NCBI RefSeq assembly: GCF_964199755.1
Contig: NC_133896.1
Span: 90,256,215 to 90,320,214 of the forward strand
From: Larus michahellis
Taxonomy: Eukaryota; Chordata; Aves; Charadriiformes; Laridae
Direction: 5' to 3'
DNA: 64,000 nucleotides
In this document: piece by piece, positions 1 to 12,661 of the stretch
Layout of the letters: every line of letters starts with the position of its first letter
Position numbering within the stretch: position 1 is the stretch's first letter
Made by a program: the position numbers and the translations under genes
The notes under the pieces: model-generated
What the model was told of the DNA's origin: nothing
Databases searched by the model: none
Seen by the model: the letters and a program-made list of their open reading frames with translations, nothing else

Positions 1-284
1 AATAGCTTTCCAGGTGGAATAATGGACTGTAGGAACCCCTAAAATCAGTGGAGCTGCCTGCTTGTACCACAGGAAAGTTAGTCACAACCAGTAGCCAGGC
101 TCTGGCACATATGGAGGTGGTCCTCTTCTCAGCGAAATAAATGGCAAAACTTGACGGGTTTCAGCGTAAGCGGTGTGTCTGTAATATTGCCAGTGTTTGG
201 GTGCCCTGAAAGCACTGAAGAGGTTCAGGCCACCAGCAGCGGAGCTGGAAGCGGAGCTGATGTTTTTGTAATTGTTACAGTTGT

Positions 285-614
285 TTTATTTGGCTTATCG
301 AGACAAATGACATTAGAGCTGTGCAAGGGGATTATTTCCAACTACACGCACGCCCTCGGGCAGGCAACGCTCCTTCTGCCCCTCGGACCTTTGCCGCAGC
401 AGGAGGCTCTGCCTGTTGTCTTGAGGGTGCCGGATGACGAACTTGATGACAGTCTTCTGCGGGATGCTCCGTTTCTGTCTGGCATGGTTTTGGCTGCCTC
501 TTCTGTCACCTCTTTACTTCCCAGCTCCTTCTCTACAGAACTGACACCTCCCCCCACCTTTTGTCCATGGAGTGATCTTGGACAGCAAAGAAGGGGATTT
601 CCCCCTGGCTACTG
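285..614 (-). other. unassigned minus-strand open segment with poly(A) signal
   Basis: On the minus strand a pyrimidine-rich acceptor-like site (CTTTGCTGTCCAAG) ends near 574. From there one frame is open for about 77 codons to a stop at 342-344, and AATAAA follows at 285-290. The frame is Ser, Arg and Gly rich (SRRRLSSSSSSGTL) and matches no family I know. The + strand is also open here for 160 codons (151-633). Either one could be the shadow of the other, or both could be non-coding. Confidence 0.25.
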
Positions 615-1973
615 GATTCCTTTCTCCTTTTAAGCACACAGTCGGTGGGTCAAATGAATAAAACTCACATAAAATATTCTCAGAGACGGAGCTAAACCAA
701 GCAAAAGGTATCTGTCATAATGCTACTTGGCGGGGATGTCTTTTGCCACATTTCTGCAGTCCTGTAAACTCTTTTTCTTTGAGTTTTACACTTGGGATGA
801 GGTTGGGGCCTTTGTGCCCCAAGGGAGCCTTGATCTTCTTCAATATTGAGATGAAATTTGTATTTTCCACAAAGCAAAATTATTAATAATTAATGTGTAT
901 ACATTATTGCATAAGCAAACACACAGAAACATGATATAACTAAATGAAAATATACTCAGTTCTACCAAAGTGAAGGTTCTTCTCACTGACGTTTAATGCG
1001 GCTGGGGAAAGCATGCTATGGACTAGTTTCTGCTGGGTAGATGTTAGCACGTCATGCCGTTTGTAGTTTAATATTCTGGTGTTATACTTCTATTTGTGGC
1101 ATTTCTACTTTACTTATATAGATGTTTATAATCTAGGTTTTTAAACATATCCAGGCTTCTGAAGAGGTGTGTAGCAGTGACGCAGAGGAGTGTGGGTGAG
1201 GCCTTCTGAATTTTATTGTGACCACTGTGAGGGAGTTGCACGACCCAACTCTGTTCCACGGGGTAAATACCACAGTACTTTCTTACAAGGGGGCACCTAT
1301 GGATTTGTATTTAAGAGCAGCAGGACCTGAACATATTTTAAAGGTGTGTTAAAAGGCTTAATTAAATAAGATCATCTTTTAAAAAAGAGATAGAGACAGT
1401 AGTTTCAGGTGCTATATTTGCTTCAAGAGATGCTCTGCCCTGTTTTAAACACTTTGCATTGCTGTATGTCTCTCTTCCCCATCCAAACAAAAATCATGAA
1501 ATAAAGGGTAATGTCCATAGAGGGACTTTGGGCATTCCAGCACCATACCTGATTTCCAGATACGCAGTCACCCCAAGGACTTTGTAGCCCTGAATCAGGT
1601 GCCAAGGCTCCATATGTGCCCCACAGTGAAGCCGTTCCACTTTAAATAAATCAATCTATATTCCACTGGAGCAGGCACTTGAACTGACTCTTCCATTTCC
1701 TAAGGGAACATCTAGACCAGGGGGTTACCAGGTATCGTGATGGTCAACAGCCAATCACATTCCCATAAGTGCATCCCTGTCTGTTTTTTATGCGAGGTCC
1801 GGTGTGACACGTACACCATTGCAGTATGGACTGGATGACCCAGGGCAGCTCCTGGTTTGAGAACTCTGCCAGAGCTCAGGCAGGAGCTCCAAAGGGTCCT
1901 GAAGGTTCATGAATGAGAAATTGGGAATGGCTGAGCAAGGTCTGGAGGATCCCAGGGATGCTGAAGTACTCAC

Positions 1974-2021
1974 TTGGACATCCAAAGTGTCAGCTCTCTG
2001 GATGCAGGTAGTCTCAGTGGA
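1974..2021 (-). other. candidate minus-strand 48-nt exon
   Basis: On the minus strand a pyrimidine-rich acceptor (GTTTTCCCCTATGCAG) ends at 2022 and a donor CCAA|GTGAGT follows the segment. The length is a multiple of three and two frames are open, for example STETTCIQRADTLDVQ. No family is recognised. Confidence 0.25.
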
Positions 2022-2022
2022 C

Positions 2023-4742
2023 TGCATAGGGGAAAACAGTCAAAGCACGTGGTGTTGGACTTTTCAAGGTTAAACAACCCAACTGTATGCTCACACGTAC
2101 AAAGTAAACATCTAGGTACGTAGTGAAGTATTCCTGAAGCCTGTGGGTACCACAGGAAGATTACCAAATGGAAATGCTTTGTGTTTCTTCACAGCTTATG
2201 AAGTCGTTAAAGGTTTCTAGTAAAACAGGTACTATAGTGGATAAAATGTATTAAAACCCCACAGAAAAAAGTCATCTGCCTATTGCACTGTTACGCATGT
2301 ATACTAACTATTCTTAGCCTTTACAACTGTGCATTGTGAAAAAAAAAAATCTAAAAAAAGGTATTTTCTTTTTCTCTTTGTTTTTTTTTTCTGTTTTTTT
2401 GTTGTTTTTTTTTTCATTTCTAGACTCAATGCTAGTTTCACATTCACAGGGACATACAATGGAAACGTCTATATCTGTGAGAGATGAAAACTGTGTTTTG
2501 AAAAAGACCTATAATAAGTCAATGCACTACAGAACTCAGACATGTAAACAAACCATACAATACCACGACCAAAGCCCAAAGCACAACATATGCTACCTCA
2601 CACCTGTTATGATAATACCTTCCTCCCACAGGCTAAAAAAGAAACTGTCGTAGCAGTTGGGTCATGCTGTCCACAACTCAGCTGCAGCCTGGTATGCTGG
2701 CTTTGCCCACCAATTTGTCTCAATGTAAGGGCAATCCAACAAAGAGGGGATTTATAATGTGTGTTGTGGGACGGACAGTGTTGGGGCAAAGGCAGTCTGG
2801 TAGGGCTGTTGTCTTGAAGATGTACAAGATGGGTCTAATTTAGTTTCAAAGCAAAGCCTAGCAATTGCCTTCTTGGCAAGGAAGGAACAAGTTGAGGCTG
2901 TTTCCTGATTTCTGTCATCCTTTTTAAAATCTGGGTATATATAGAAATGCACGCAAAAGCTGCACTAACATGGACCTGTCCTGTTCCTTCAAGTTTGGAT
3001 CTGTGCAGAGCTGGGCAAGAGGAGCGTACATCACACTCCACAGATCCTTCTGGTTCTCCAAAGCAGGATGTGCTAATCCTCTACCACCCATCTCACGCTT
3101 TCCTTCTTTCTCTCATTTATACAGAAAGGAAAGGCAAACTGATATTGGTTTACAGAAACCAAGAGGTCATATGTGTGCACGTGTAGTGGCTTGTCATTTA
3201 GAGAGCAAGTGACCACAACCGAGTCCTCACAGCACCTCTGAGGAGGAGGCAGCAGCATCCCATACCAGCGAGAGAGATCATTTCCAAACTAGCAACCAGA
3301 TCAAAAAGCTCATGCTTCTCTGTAAGCCTTTGACTGAGAAAACAAAATGCATAGTGTCAATGGCGAAATGCCTTCAGCAGAATAAATAATGCATTTCAAG
3401 TTAGATACATACTTAATGTTTTGCTGACTAGCGGCTCAGATCCAAATTAAAAAAAAAAAAAACAAACAGCCCTCTAAGTGCCTAATTATATGATTGAAAT
3501 TATGGCATTTTATGAACACAATTACAATTGAATAATGAAGCATCTTTGGTAGAAAGAGTATGTTGACGTTGTCTTTACTTTGCATAGTCTGTTTTTTCTG
3601 TTTGTGTCTTTTTTTACCTAGCAAAAGGGAACAGAAAGTCTTCTTGAAAAAGGAACATGTGGCTAAACTAAGTATGCCAGCAGGTGAGTTGGGGAACATG
3701 AAAGGTCCTGAAATTTACTTGTAGTCAGTTCAATTAGATTTGCTGTGGTAATATTTTTTAAGAAGACGGGCACAATGATACTTCAGTACGATGCACTGAA
3801 TGCATTAATTAAAGTTGATGTATTATCTTTATGTATTTTATGACTCATCTGTAGTATAATTTATGTGCCCTTTATGTCTTGCGCATACAATCTTACGTAT
3901 TTTATGTGGACATGACACAGTAAAGCTATTAATTATTCCAAGAAGCGATTTAGTATGTTTTAAAGCTGGTTATGAAAGTAGAATACTACTACTGATAATC
4001 TAATTCCAATGTTGCGGCTCCAAATGCCCAGCACCTACCTACATAAATATGGATTGCCAGATAGGACCCTCGCCCTTTCCCCCCGAGATATCAACGCATA
4101 TCTCAAACTGTTTCAGATTTTACCAGCTGCCCATGCAAACTAAATTTAAATGAAAAACAAACAGAGGCTTGGTTTTTTGCATATAGACCTCCAATCCATA
4201 GCCAACTCTTTCAAAAAATGACATCATCCTTGCTGTTGCAAATACAAATCTCTATGCCATTTTACAAGGACAAGTCTTTGATAAAATGACCAAAGATTAA
4301 AAGCTAGTTAAAGGTTACAGAGAAACGGGGATATTGGATGCTTGGGGTGCTGTAGCGAGGAAGAATATACTCTTTAAAACCCAAGGTGGAGTTTTGTTTT
4401 GTTTTTTTAAGTCCAAGGCTCTCCTATGACCCCTGTCAGACTAGCGGCGGGCACCCTTGGCTGTTGACCCTCCTCCCTTGCAAGTCAGAAGCCGTAAGCC
4501 ACCGGCAGTGCATGGGCAGTGGGAACTGCAGCCATGGCTACAGGATATCTCTGCCCCGTCCTTTGCAGAAACACCTGGGCTTCCACAGGCCTCCCCTCCT
4601 GAGCCACCACAGCGCGTGGCAAAACATCACAAGGTAGCCATTGGCAACCGCAGTTTCTCTTAGAAAGATGAGAGGTTAAGTCATTGTTATTCACTTTTCA
4701 GTAGTGCAGGTTAGTTAACCCAGGTTGCTAGATTAACTCTTA
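2023..4742. other. no gene recognised
   Basis: AT-rich DNA with T-runs near 2338-2415 and an A-run at 3449-3462. Open frames are short and carry no known motif. I saw no repeat family that I could name. Confidence 0.6.
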
Positions 4743-5246
4743 TCATAGAATCGTAGACTCATAGAATGTGTTGGGTTGGAAGGGACCTTTAAAGGTCATT
4801 CAGTCCAGCCCCCCTGCAGTAAGCAGGGACATCTTCAACTAGATCAGGTTGCTCAGAGCCTCATCACGCCTGGCCTTGAATGTCTCCAGGGATGGGGCCT
4901 CCACCACCTCTCTGGGCAACAGGTTCCAGTGTCTCACCACCCTCACTGTAAAGAACTTCTTCCTCATGTCTAATCTAAACCCACCCTGCTCTAGTTTAAA
5001 GCCATTGGCCCTCGTCCTATCGCTACATGCCCTTGCAAACAGCCCCTCCCCAGCTTTCTCATAGGCCCCCTTCAGGTACTGGAAGGTCACTGTAGGGTCT
5101 CCCTGGAGCCTTTTCTTCTCCAGGCTGAACAACCCCAACTTTCTCAGCCTGTCCTCGTAGGAGGGGTGCTTCAGCCCTCTGGTCACCTTCGTGGCCCTCC
5201 TCTGGACCTACTCCAACAGGTCCATGTCCTTCTTGTGCTGAACTCT
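4743..5246 (-). mobile_element. CR1 LINE, 5'-truncated copy
   Basis: The minus strand holds the 3' end of CR1. A frame at 4839-5186 encodes the C-terminal reverse-transcriptase tail (GLFSLEKKRLQGD and RWNLLP-like HWNLLPREVVEAPS). The short CR1 3' UTR follows, with the TCATAGAAT-type end repeats at about 4743-4770. The frame has no stop, so the insertion is not very old. Confidence 0.93.
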
Positions 5247-8200
5247 TAAATTAGTATCAGGTCAAGGAGCAAAGATAAATTAATTCTGTGTCTCATACTG
5301 TGTTCCCAGTCAGCTTAACATCAATGACCTTGGAGACTGTTTACGCATAAACACTTCTTAATATTGCCTCAAACAGCTATTAAAGGCACACTTCTGTAAA
5401 TCTAAAAAATATACTTACATTTTATTTCATTTACGTTTTTATGCTCAGTAAGTTAGTATGAGAACATGCCTTCACTGGGAATTTAACACAGGCTCTCTTA
5501 ACTCAAAACAGGATAGAAATGAAGCATTTGACCGTATTTAAAAATAACCAAGTGATTAAGTCCTATGACCTTGGCAGTGAAAGAAATTCATACAGCGGGC
5601 TTTAAATGGAGTAAACCTTTTGAAGTAAAGAGCTTCCATGGGTATTTTCTATTTCAGTCTCTGCTGAAAATATTTAAGGTGCCCTGATTGAAATTCTGAG
5701 TCAGGACTTCAAGAATCTCTCAAGATCTTTACGCATCATCAGCATTTGGACGTTGTCTGTTAGAGCACCTAGAGAGAACCAGTCCTTAGTGTGACATTTA
5801 ATATATGACTGTAGACAACAACAAGAAGTTTCCATGTTAAAAAGTAGATAGTACAGCTATATCCCCATTAAGAAGCCATGATTCGATAAGCCCATATAGT
5901 GCCATTTTCCTTGAACAACCTACTGATTCCTTCAGTGCTCACAAGCCTATTTCAACAGCTCCCAAATACTCAAAGAAATGAGGGGGTTCTGGTTTCAGTA
6001 TAGCGAAAACATTAAATTCTGATGATGTTTTACGGGAAGAACAATGAAGAGAAAAATATATTGATACCAAACTGAAACTAACTATTTCTATTTAAAAAAA
6101 AAAAGAAATTTTGCCACACTCAGATTTTTGTTTTGTGACAGCACCACAGATCTCAGTGATGTCACCTTTGTTCTACTTGTTCACAAAGAGTTAAGGTTTA
6201 GATTAAGTCAGAAAGCTTCTGCTCTAACATTTACATTTCCTTTTCAAAACATCTTCTGCCCTTTGCACTTCTCAGTCTCACCAAAAGGTCAAGATTCTTT
6301 CATAATAAATAAGAATTTGTTTAGAATTGTTACTTGAATTGCAGGGCCAATTTGTATGAGGTAAGTATGACAATCTATATAGTTCAATAATCCATGAATG
6401 AACCTTAAAGCTATGGAAAATGTTTATTTGTTCACATTTATTCTAAAATTTTGTATCTCAGATTTTTTATTTTTGAAAGCTCCTAAAATAAGTGATTTGG
6501 ATAGAAAAGCTGTTACTGGTAGTCAGAAAAGTTCATGCAATGCTTATAATTATTAATGCAGTTACACAATAAAATTGGAATACTTCAACCTAACATTAGC
6601 ATCCGTGCAATCAAACTGAAAAAAAAATATATATATGATGTACTTGAGACCTTGTTCTACCATCCCATCCACTTGAAGGGTGAAGTACCTGCAATAAGGC
6701 TTCTGGCATCCTCAGAGAGCAGATTATGGGATTCATGCCTTGATATTAAATTCAGAATTACAGCATGCTGATCACCAAGGTTGTAATCTATAAAAATACT
6801 TAGGCAGATGCTTAGCTTCAACAGATTAAATAACATTGTTAATTGAAACATGATCATTCATAGCCTCAGAAAGCCAGCAGATTAGGGATAGGTATGGGCT
6901 GCCGTTTTCCCTCTCCTGGTCCCCCTCAGCACTCCGCAGCACGGCACACGCACTGTCGTGTATTGCTGCCTTGCACCTGCATCCTGTCCCATTTAACAGG
7001 GACACTTAATTGGACTTGTCATCAGAAAACTCAGCACCTTCTATGACCTTTGGTGGTCTTCTCTCCTACAGATGCCTCCAAGATCCCACTTACTGCTGCC
7101 AGATTGGGAAGATGAGAGAAACTGTTTATTTGCGGGTACAGTGTAACTGTAAGTCTAAGAACTCAAAAGTAACTCACTGTTTATGCTGTCTTTCTTGTTC
7201 TGCATGTCAGTATAAAGCATTAAAATGCCACCCTGTTCTCAGTTTTACTTAGGCTTCCTGTATTGATAAAACGCTGACAGTAACAATGTTACAAACACTG
7301 CAACAAAATGACTAGGAGTTAAAATCTAGTTCAACTACAATATTATAGTGGTATTTTTACATCATAAAATCACCTAGTTACCAGTGGTAAGGTATATTTC
7401 ACACATCCTGCAGACACTGTAACTAACAATAAAAATAGGGTGTCTTATTAAATAGATCAAATGTATAAAACTGACTGTGAAGAGCAAATGAAGGTTTTAT
7501 GCACAGGAGTCATCTTGCCCTGATACAGTGCTGTATTTCTTCAAACACAGTGTGTTCTTCATTCATTTTCTTTTTGTAGATTTGTAGCCCTTACTCATAT
7601 AAATTTTATTTCAGTATTTCGCTTCCTGGTTTCGTTTCGGATCCATACTGCATTAGGAGGGGTTTTACTACTCCCTTCAGTAAATGCGGGGTCAAGCTCA
7701 CAGTTAGCATCCTACTCCCACCAGCTCTTGCTTTGACTAGCAGGCTGTTTACCTGCAGAAGCTGAGCGCATTCAATTTTTCCTAGTCCTCTCCAAATGGT
7801 CTTATGGTCAATGGCCTGTTGATACAAAAATCCTTAGAAAGAGCTACCACAGACACCTACTGAACAGGTGAAACAGTCAATTTTCTCAAATTTCTCCTTT
7901 CAGAGAGACAGGGTCTCTACAGTGGTGATGTTTTGACATCAGTAGAGATCAAACACCTCGAACAAACATCGATTTTCTTCTTCATTATACTCAGTCCTAA
8001 TTCCCATTCAACTAACATGCATTAAATGGAAAAAATAAATAAATCACATACCCACAATACGTTAACTCAAAATAACTTTGTTCATGTACCTGTGAGAGAA
8101 AATGATAATGGAGACCACTCTGTCTTCGTGTTATACATACATCTTTCTGCTACAGCCTCAAGAAGCAGACTCAGGCTAATACTCACTTTGCAATTTAAAC

Positions 8201-8549
8201 ACCTAGAAATCTGCTTAATCATAGAACTCACCACACTCCTGTAATCACTCCCTGTGAAATGACTTAAATGTTATTCACTATTTACTGCCGTACAGATCTC
8301 TTTATACATCTCTGCTGTTGCACATGATTCCTGTTATCAGTAGCATTGTTGTAAACGTATACCAGGTATAGAAAACGAGTTCTTTAGGAACATTAAAAAA
8401 TGTTTATCGGTGGCACATTTTGCTATACATCTCAGACTTATTTTGAGGGCTTATTTCCTGCTTTGCTAAGAGTGAAAGTACACGTACTCCGCTCCTCATT
8501 TGCTTAGAAGCGAGCAGTTGAGTACGAAGCACACAGGTCCCCGCAGCAT
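5247..8549. other. no gene recognised
   Basis: AT-rich DNA between a CR1 copy and the orphan CpG island. I found no convincing splice pair, RNA gene or repeat. Confidence 0.6.
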
Positions 8550-9640
8550 CATTTGGAAGGGTACAGACGTCCCTCCCGGAGGCTGAGCAGCCGGGACAGG
8601 TCGCTCCTTGCGACCGTCCGGAGCCCCGGCCCTGCCCACCGCCCGCGGGCACGGCGCAGCCTGCGACCGCCGGCTCCGGCCGCTCGCTCGACTCACGGTG
8701 TTCACCCCCGCTCCGTTCCCTGTTTTTTAAACGACACCGATCCCCCCTCCCCACCCCTCGCCGAGCCCAAAGATGCTGCGGCGCCAGACCCGGCAGAGGT
8801 GCAGGGTGTGGAAATGCGCCGGGACTAACTCCCGGGGCCGGGATATGCCCCCCCTCTCGGCACCGGGAGCGCAGGTGAGGCGGCGGGTGCCGGGACCTCC
8901 CGCCTCCCGCAGTCCCCCCGCACCGCCCCGGGGCCGCGGTCAGGGTCTGCCCGGGAGACCCCGGCCGGTTTCCCCACCACCCCCCGTCCTCAAGGCAAAG
9001 GGGCCGCGGCAGCGTCCTGCTCCCGCCGGGACCCCGCCGCTCACCTCGGCTCGGCTGGAAGCCACGGCCGCCCTGCGGGCACACAGGCAGGCGTCAGGAG
9101 AGGGGCGGGATGTCCCCGCGTCCCCCGGCCCCACCGCGCCGGCCACTCGCCGCGGCGTCCCTCGCAGACTGTCCCTATTGTCCGCCCGCCGCCCCGCCCC
9201 GCCCCGCTCCGCCCCGGCGGGGGACACCCGCCGCCCCCGGTGGCCCGGGCGGTCGCTGCCGGCTTCGGGGGGGGAAGGGGGGGAACGCAGGGTCGTGCCG
9301 CCCCCCCTCCTCCCCCGGGGCCGGGCTGGCGCCGCCGGGCGCCGTCCGCGCCGAGGTGGAGCCGGCGAGGCCGGGCTGGCCCCGTGGACGGTCGACCAGC
9401 CACCGCGGTGGGGTGGCCCCCGTCACCACGGCGATGGGACGTGAGAGGACTCTGGCCATCACGGCAGAAGCTCTGCGGTCGCACCGGTGGAGGTGGCGAG
9501 TGGGACGACCAGGCCCCCCCCCCCGTCCCCTTTTTGCCAAAGCACCCCTTTTCCAAAGGGCTTCGCTTGTCTGTCGGTGGGGCCGGGTGTTTTTTCTCAG
9601 CCCCCCCGAGCGTGCCGGAGCCCACACCGTCTCGTATTTT
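8550..9640. promoter_or_regulatory. orphan CpG island
   Basis: This is a 1.1-kb GC- and CpG-dense block in AT-rich surroundings, so it is probably a promoter. Consensus donors exist on both strands: + strand CAG|GTGAGG after 8874 and minus strand GAG|GTGAGC after 9045. Neither joins to a recognisable coding exon. The many overlapping long open frames are composition artefacts. By mammalian gene order a divergent BIK promoter would be expected about here; I could not confirm this. Confidence 0.6.
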
Positions 9641-11197
9641 GTAATTTAAAGATAGCCTTTAAAATGTTGGGAACTTTGCGGCATTGTTCGCTTTTGAACC
9701 GGGAGGAGCAGGTTTTACTCCTAAGTGTGTTCAGAGCAGAAGCGAGCCGCGCGTGCATTCCTCGCTGTCCCCAGGGCAGCTGAGGGAAGAAGGTTGTAGG
9801 CAGAAAGGAGGAGAAACCCCGGCAGCACAGCCAGGGCAGAGTTCCTGAGGGCTTGAAGAGAGAGACACCCACGGAAACCCTGCCCGACCTCTTGCCCAAA
9901 AGGTTTAGTGAGGTCACGGGACTTGCAGTGTTTTTCTTTTGTGCTGTGGATAACAGGGTGGTGACGGATCCAGTCGGTATCACCCATCACTGGAGAGCAG
10001 GGTTTACGGCGGGAGAGCTCTGAAGAACCAAAACCCCCTGTTGCCCCACGCTTTATTGTCACGTCAAACAGGAGGCTTTAGCGGGTAATGCCAGAGCGGA
10101 CTTTGCCCTCTGTTTATAGTATGATTTCATCTCTGTGTGAGTGAAGGTAAACACCAGGAGAAGCGGAACAGTGGCACAGAGCCGCCGCTCCACCTGAAGC
10201 TGGGATGTCCGTAGACCTTTGCAGCTAAATTTTTAAATGTTGAAAAGTGCTTATATGTCTGTGTATATATGTACACTTACGCAAACCGCTTCTTTTTTTT
10301 GCACGATGCATAATAAGCCTCCTTGTAACATGGATGTTTTTCTCTCATCTTCCAAGCTCCGTAGCTGAGGCTGAGTCATCTGTAAAATGAACATGACAAT
10401 GCTTATCTTCCAACTCATGCCAAGGACTGTGTTGCGAGGATGGTGTTTACATTTACACATAAAATAGGCTAGATGAAAATTGCCTCGAAAGTACAACATA
10501 ATAAAAGGGAAATTAACCTCCATAATATCACTTCTTGCCAAGACTTTGCCCTCTTTACCAGTTCTGATATTTCAATTTTCGTATTTACTTTGCTTCAAAT
10601 CAATAGTAGTTCCCCTCCTGAAACCAGGCTTAATTTTGCACATATAGGCAATCTTGCTTAATTCAGTGAGTTGACTCAAGCTTAAAATAAAATACGCAAA
10701 TGTCATTGTAGGAGTGATTTCTGTTGCAAAGATAGCATGCTGATGCTGCCACAGCATTTCTTGATACAATAATAGTAAGTACTATTGAGCTGCTCTCAGA
10801 TTCTCCCCAACTTCCCTTGGTGGAACAATAATGTCCACAAAGTGGATATGCATTAATATTAAAAACCAGAGCATCTATTATTAGCTGTGATGTAATACTG
10901 TCGATGTAATTTTCAGAGACACACCAAAACAACAGCTTTTTATACCATGGAACTATAACTTTGATTAAAGAGTGCTGAATTAAGCTAAAAGATTCTTACA
11001 TAAAAACAAACAAACAAACAAAACAAAACAACCCAAGCAACTGTTTCTGTCCTTAATGCATTATTTAATACATTTAAAAAGTGGTACTTTTTCAGCTTTC
11101 CCCTGAGGTATGATTGATGCAAGGACAAAAATGGATTGATAGCAAGGAGAAGATTCAGGTTCACTTTTCTTGCTGCCAGCTGTCACAGCAGACGTAC

Positions 11198-11289
11198 CTT
11201 CTTGGTTGAAAGACGGCTGTGAAGGCTGCTCCGTGCTCTCCTCTGCTGCCAGAGGTGTTGTGGTGCCAGGAAATTTCCACTGCACGTGA
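11198..11289 (-). other. candidate minus-strand 92-nt exon
   Basis: On the minus strand the segment lies between acceptor GCGTTTTCCTTCAG and donor AAG|GTACGT, both close to consensus. All three frames are open; one reads HVQWKFPGTTTPLAAEES and continues STEQPSQPSFNQE. Base composition is richer in GC than its neighbours. It sits 1.1 kb from the TTLL1 island and points away from it, so it could belong to a divergent gene. It could equally be an untranslated exon. Confidence 0.35.
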
Positions 11290-11798
11290 CTGAAGGAAAA
11301 CGCACTGTGTTTTGTGGCTGCTTTCATAGTTAAACTGGGGAATATTTAATAGCTCCGGTTATATTAATTATTAAATTTAACTGTTTCTTTGTAGTTGCAT
11401 CCTTGAAACTGAGCCTATTACCATAGCATGACATGGTAAATCATAGAGCACATTTATTATATTCAGCTTTTTGGGGGAATTAAGGTTCTTGGGGAATATA
11501 GATTGTCTTGTGGTACGCCAACACACTGCAAACTGCTTATTTCTGCTACTGTCTTGATGGATCTATTTTTCAATAACTAATTTGTCTTGCAGAATCAATA
11601 ATTTATTTTACCTTTTTTCCCAGAAGACTCTTCAAATCTCTTAAGTTCTTTAGGTAATACCTTATTGTTTTGTATTGAGCCTATCACAAAATGTCAGTAA
11701 CCTTAATGTATGTCAGGTGTCTTAACATAAACTCTCATTTTGGAAGGAATTTTGTATGTGTAAATCAGGCTTCTCTACACAGACACTAACACCATATA

Positions 11799-11884
11799 CT
11801 ACATAGTATATATATATATATATATATAATGCCAATACTACGACTACATAGTGTATATATATATATAATGCCAATACTACGTAG
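11799..11884. repeat. tandem duplication containing (TA)n
   Basis: Two units of about 44 and 40 bp, each CTACATAGT-(AT)n-ATGCCAATACTACG, follow each other. They differ mainly in the number of TA repeats. Confidence 0.85.
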
Positions 11885-12581
11885 TATTTCTCTCACCCAG
11901 TTTTCACTGTGAATTATATTTCCTAGTCATTTTGGGGGAAATTTACACACTTCCTGAGAAGACTATCGATACATAAAAAGATATTCCGGCAGCTGTATGG
12001 TGATGAACCTGTTAGCACTTGATGCACTGCAACAGGGACTTGTGCTTTGGCATCCGAGTGACCTGGGTTTTTTTAGGTATTCTGGGAACATCGACGCATG
12101 TTTTGTCATGCTATGACCTTCCACAAACGTTCATTTACTCATCATCAGATGTTTATCAGGGACTTTTTTCTGACCATCAGGCAGGCCCAGGCCACAGCAC
12201 CTTAAGATCAAAACGGCCCCACATACAGTGGATGACCGCGCGAGGGTTGGGGAGGTTTCAGGGCCCTCCTGTCAGGCTCACAGTATTCAGAGGGTTATGG
12301 AAAACAGCACGCAAGGCCAGGGTCTGCCACAGGCCCCAAAAGGAATGTGCCCCTTCCCTTCTTTGCGGCCTGCACCGGGGCCTGCGCCACGCCCCGGCCT
12401 CGGCTGGCACCCTCTGCCCCTCTCCTCCCTCGTAGGGCGGATACCGAGGGTTTGCCCTGACGTGGCTGCCAGCCCTGGGCAGCAAAAAGACACCGAAGCC
12501 CAGCCCGTCCCGCAGACAAAATGGCCGCCGGCCGCCCCGGCCTGCGCAGCCCCTCGCGCTCGCGGGGCGGGGCCGCTGTGC

Positions 12582-12595
12582 GTCTCCTTGGCAAC
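12582..12595 (+). promoter_or_regulatory. X-box (RFX-factor site) in TTLL1 promoter
   Basis: GTCTCCTTGGCAAC fits the RFX consensus of two half sites (GTHNYY, two-base gap, RRNAAC) at every constrained base. RFX2/RFX3 with FOXJ1 drive ciliary genes, and TTLL1 is needed for ciliary motility (known), so the site makes sense here. It lies about 80-130 bp upstream of the likely start. Confidence 0.7.
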
Positions 12596-12647
12596 CGCGC
12601 CACCCCCGCCACTGCCCCTCCGGAAGTCCCGCCCCCAGCGCGTCGCG

Positions 12648-12661
12648 GTTGCTAAGGAGCT
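12648..12661 (-). promoter_or_regulatory. second, degenerate X-box
   Basis: Read on the minus strand the 14 bases are AGCTCCTTAGCAAC. The 3' half site (AGCAAC) is intact and the outer two bases of the other half differ from consensus. It faces the first X-box with a 66-bp start-to-start spacing. Confidence 0.45.

Noticed and set aside
8404-9627. Several open frames of 90-226 codons on both strands
   Set aside because: They overlap each other in the CpG island, are made of Pro, Arg, Gly and Ala, and carry no family motif. High GC alone explains the lack of stops.
1-12000. BIK or MCAT coding exons expected from mammalian gene order
   Set aside because: I looked for a BH3 core and a leucine-rich membrane tail on the minus strand, and for acyltransferase motifs on the + strand, and saw none. 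The candidates are reported without a name.
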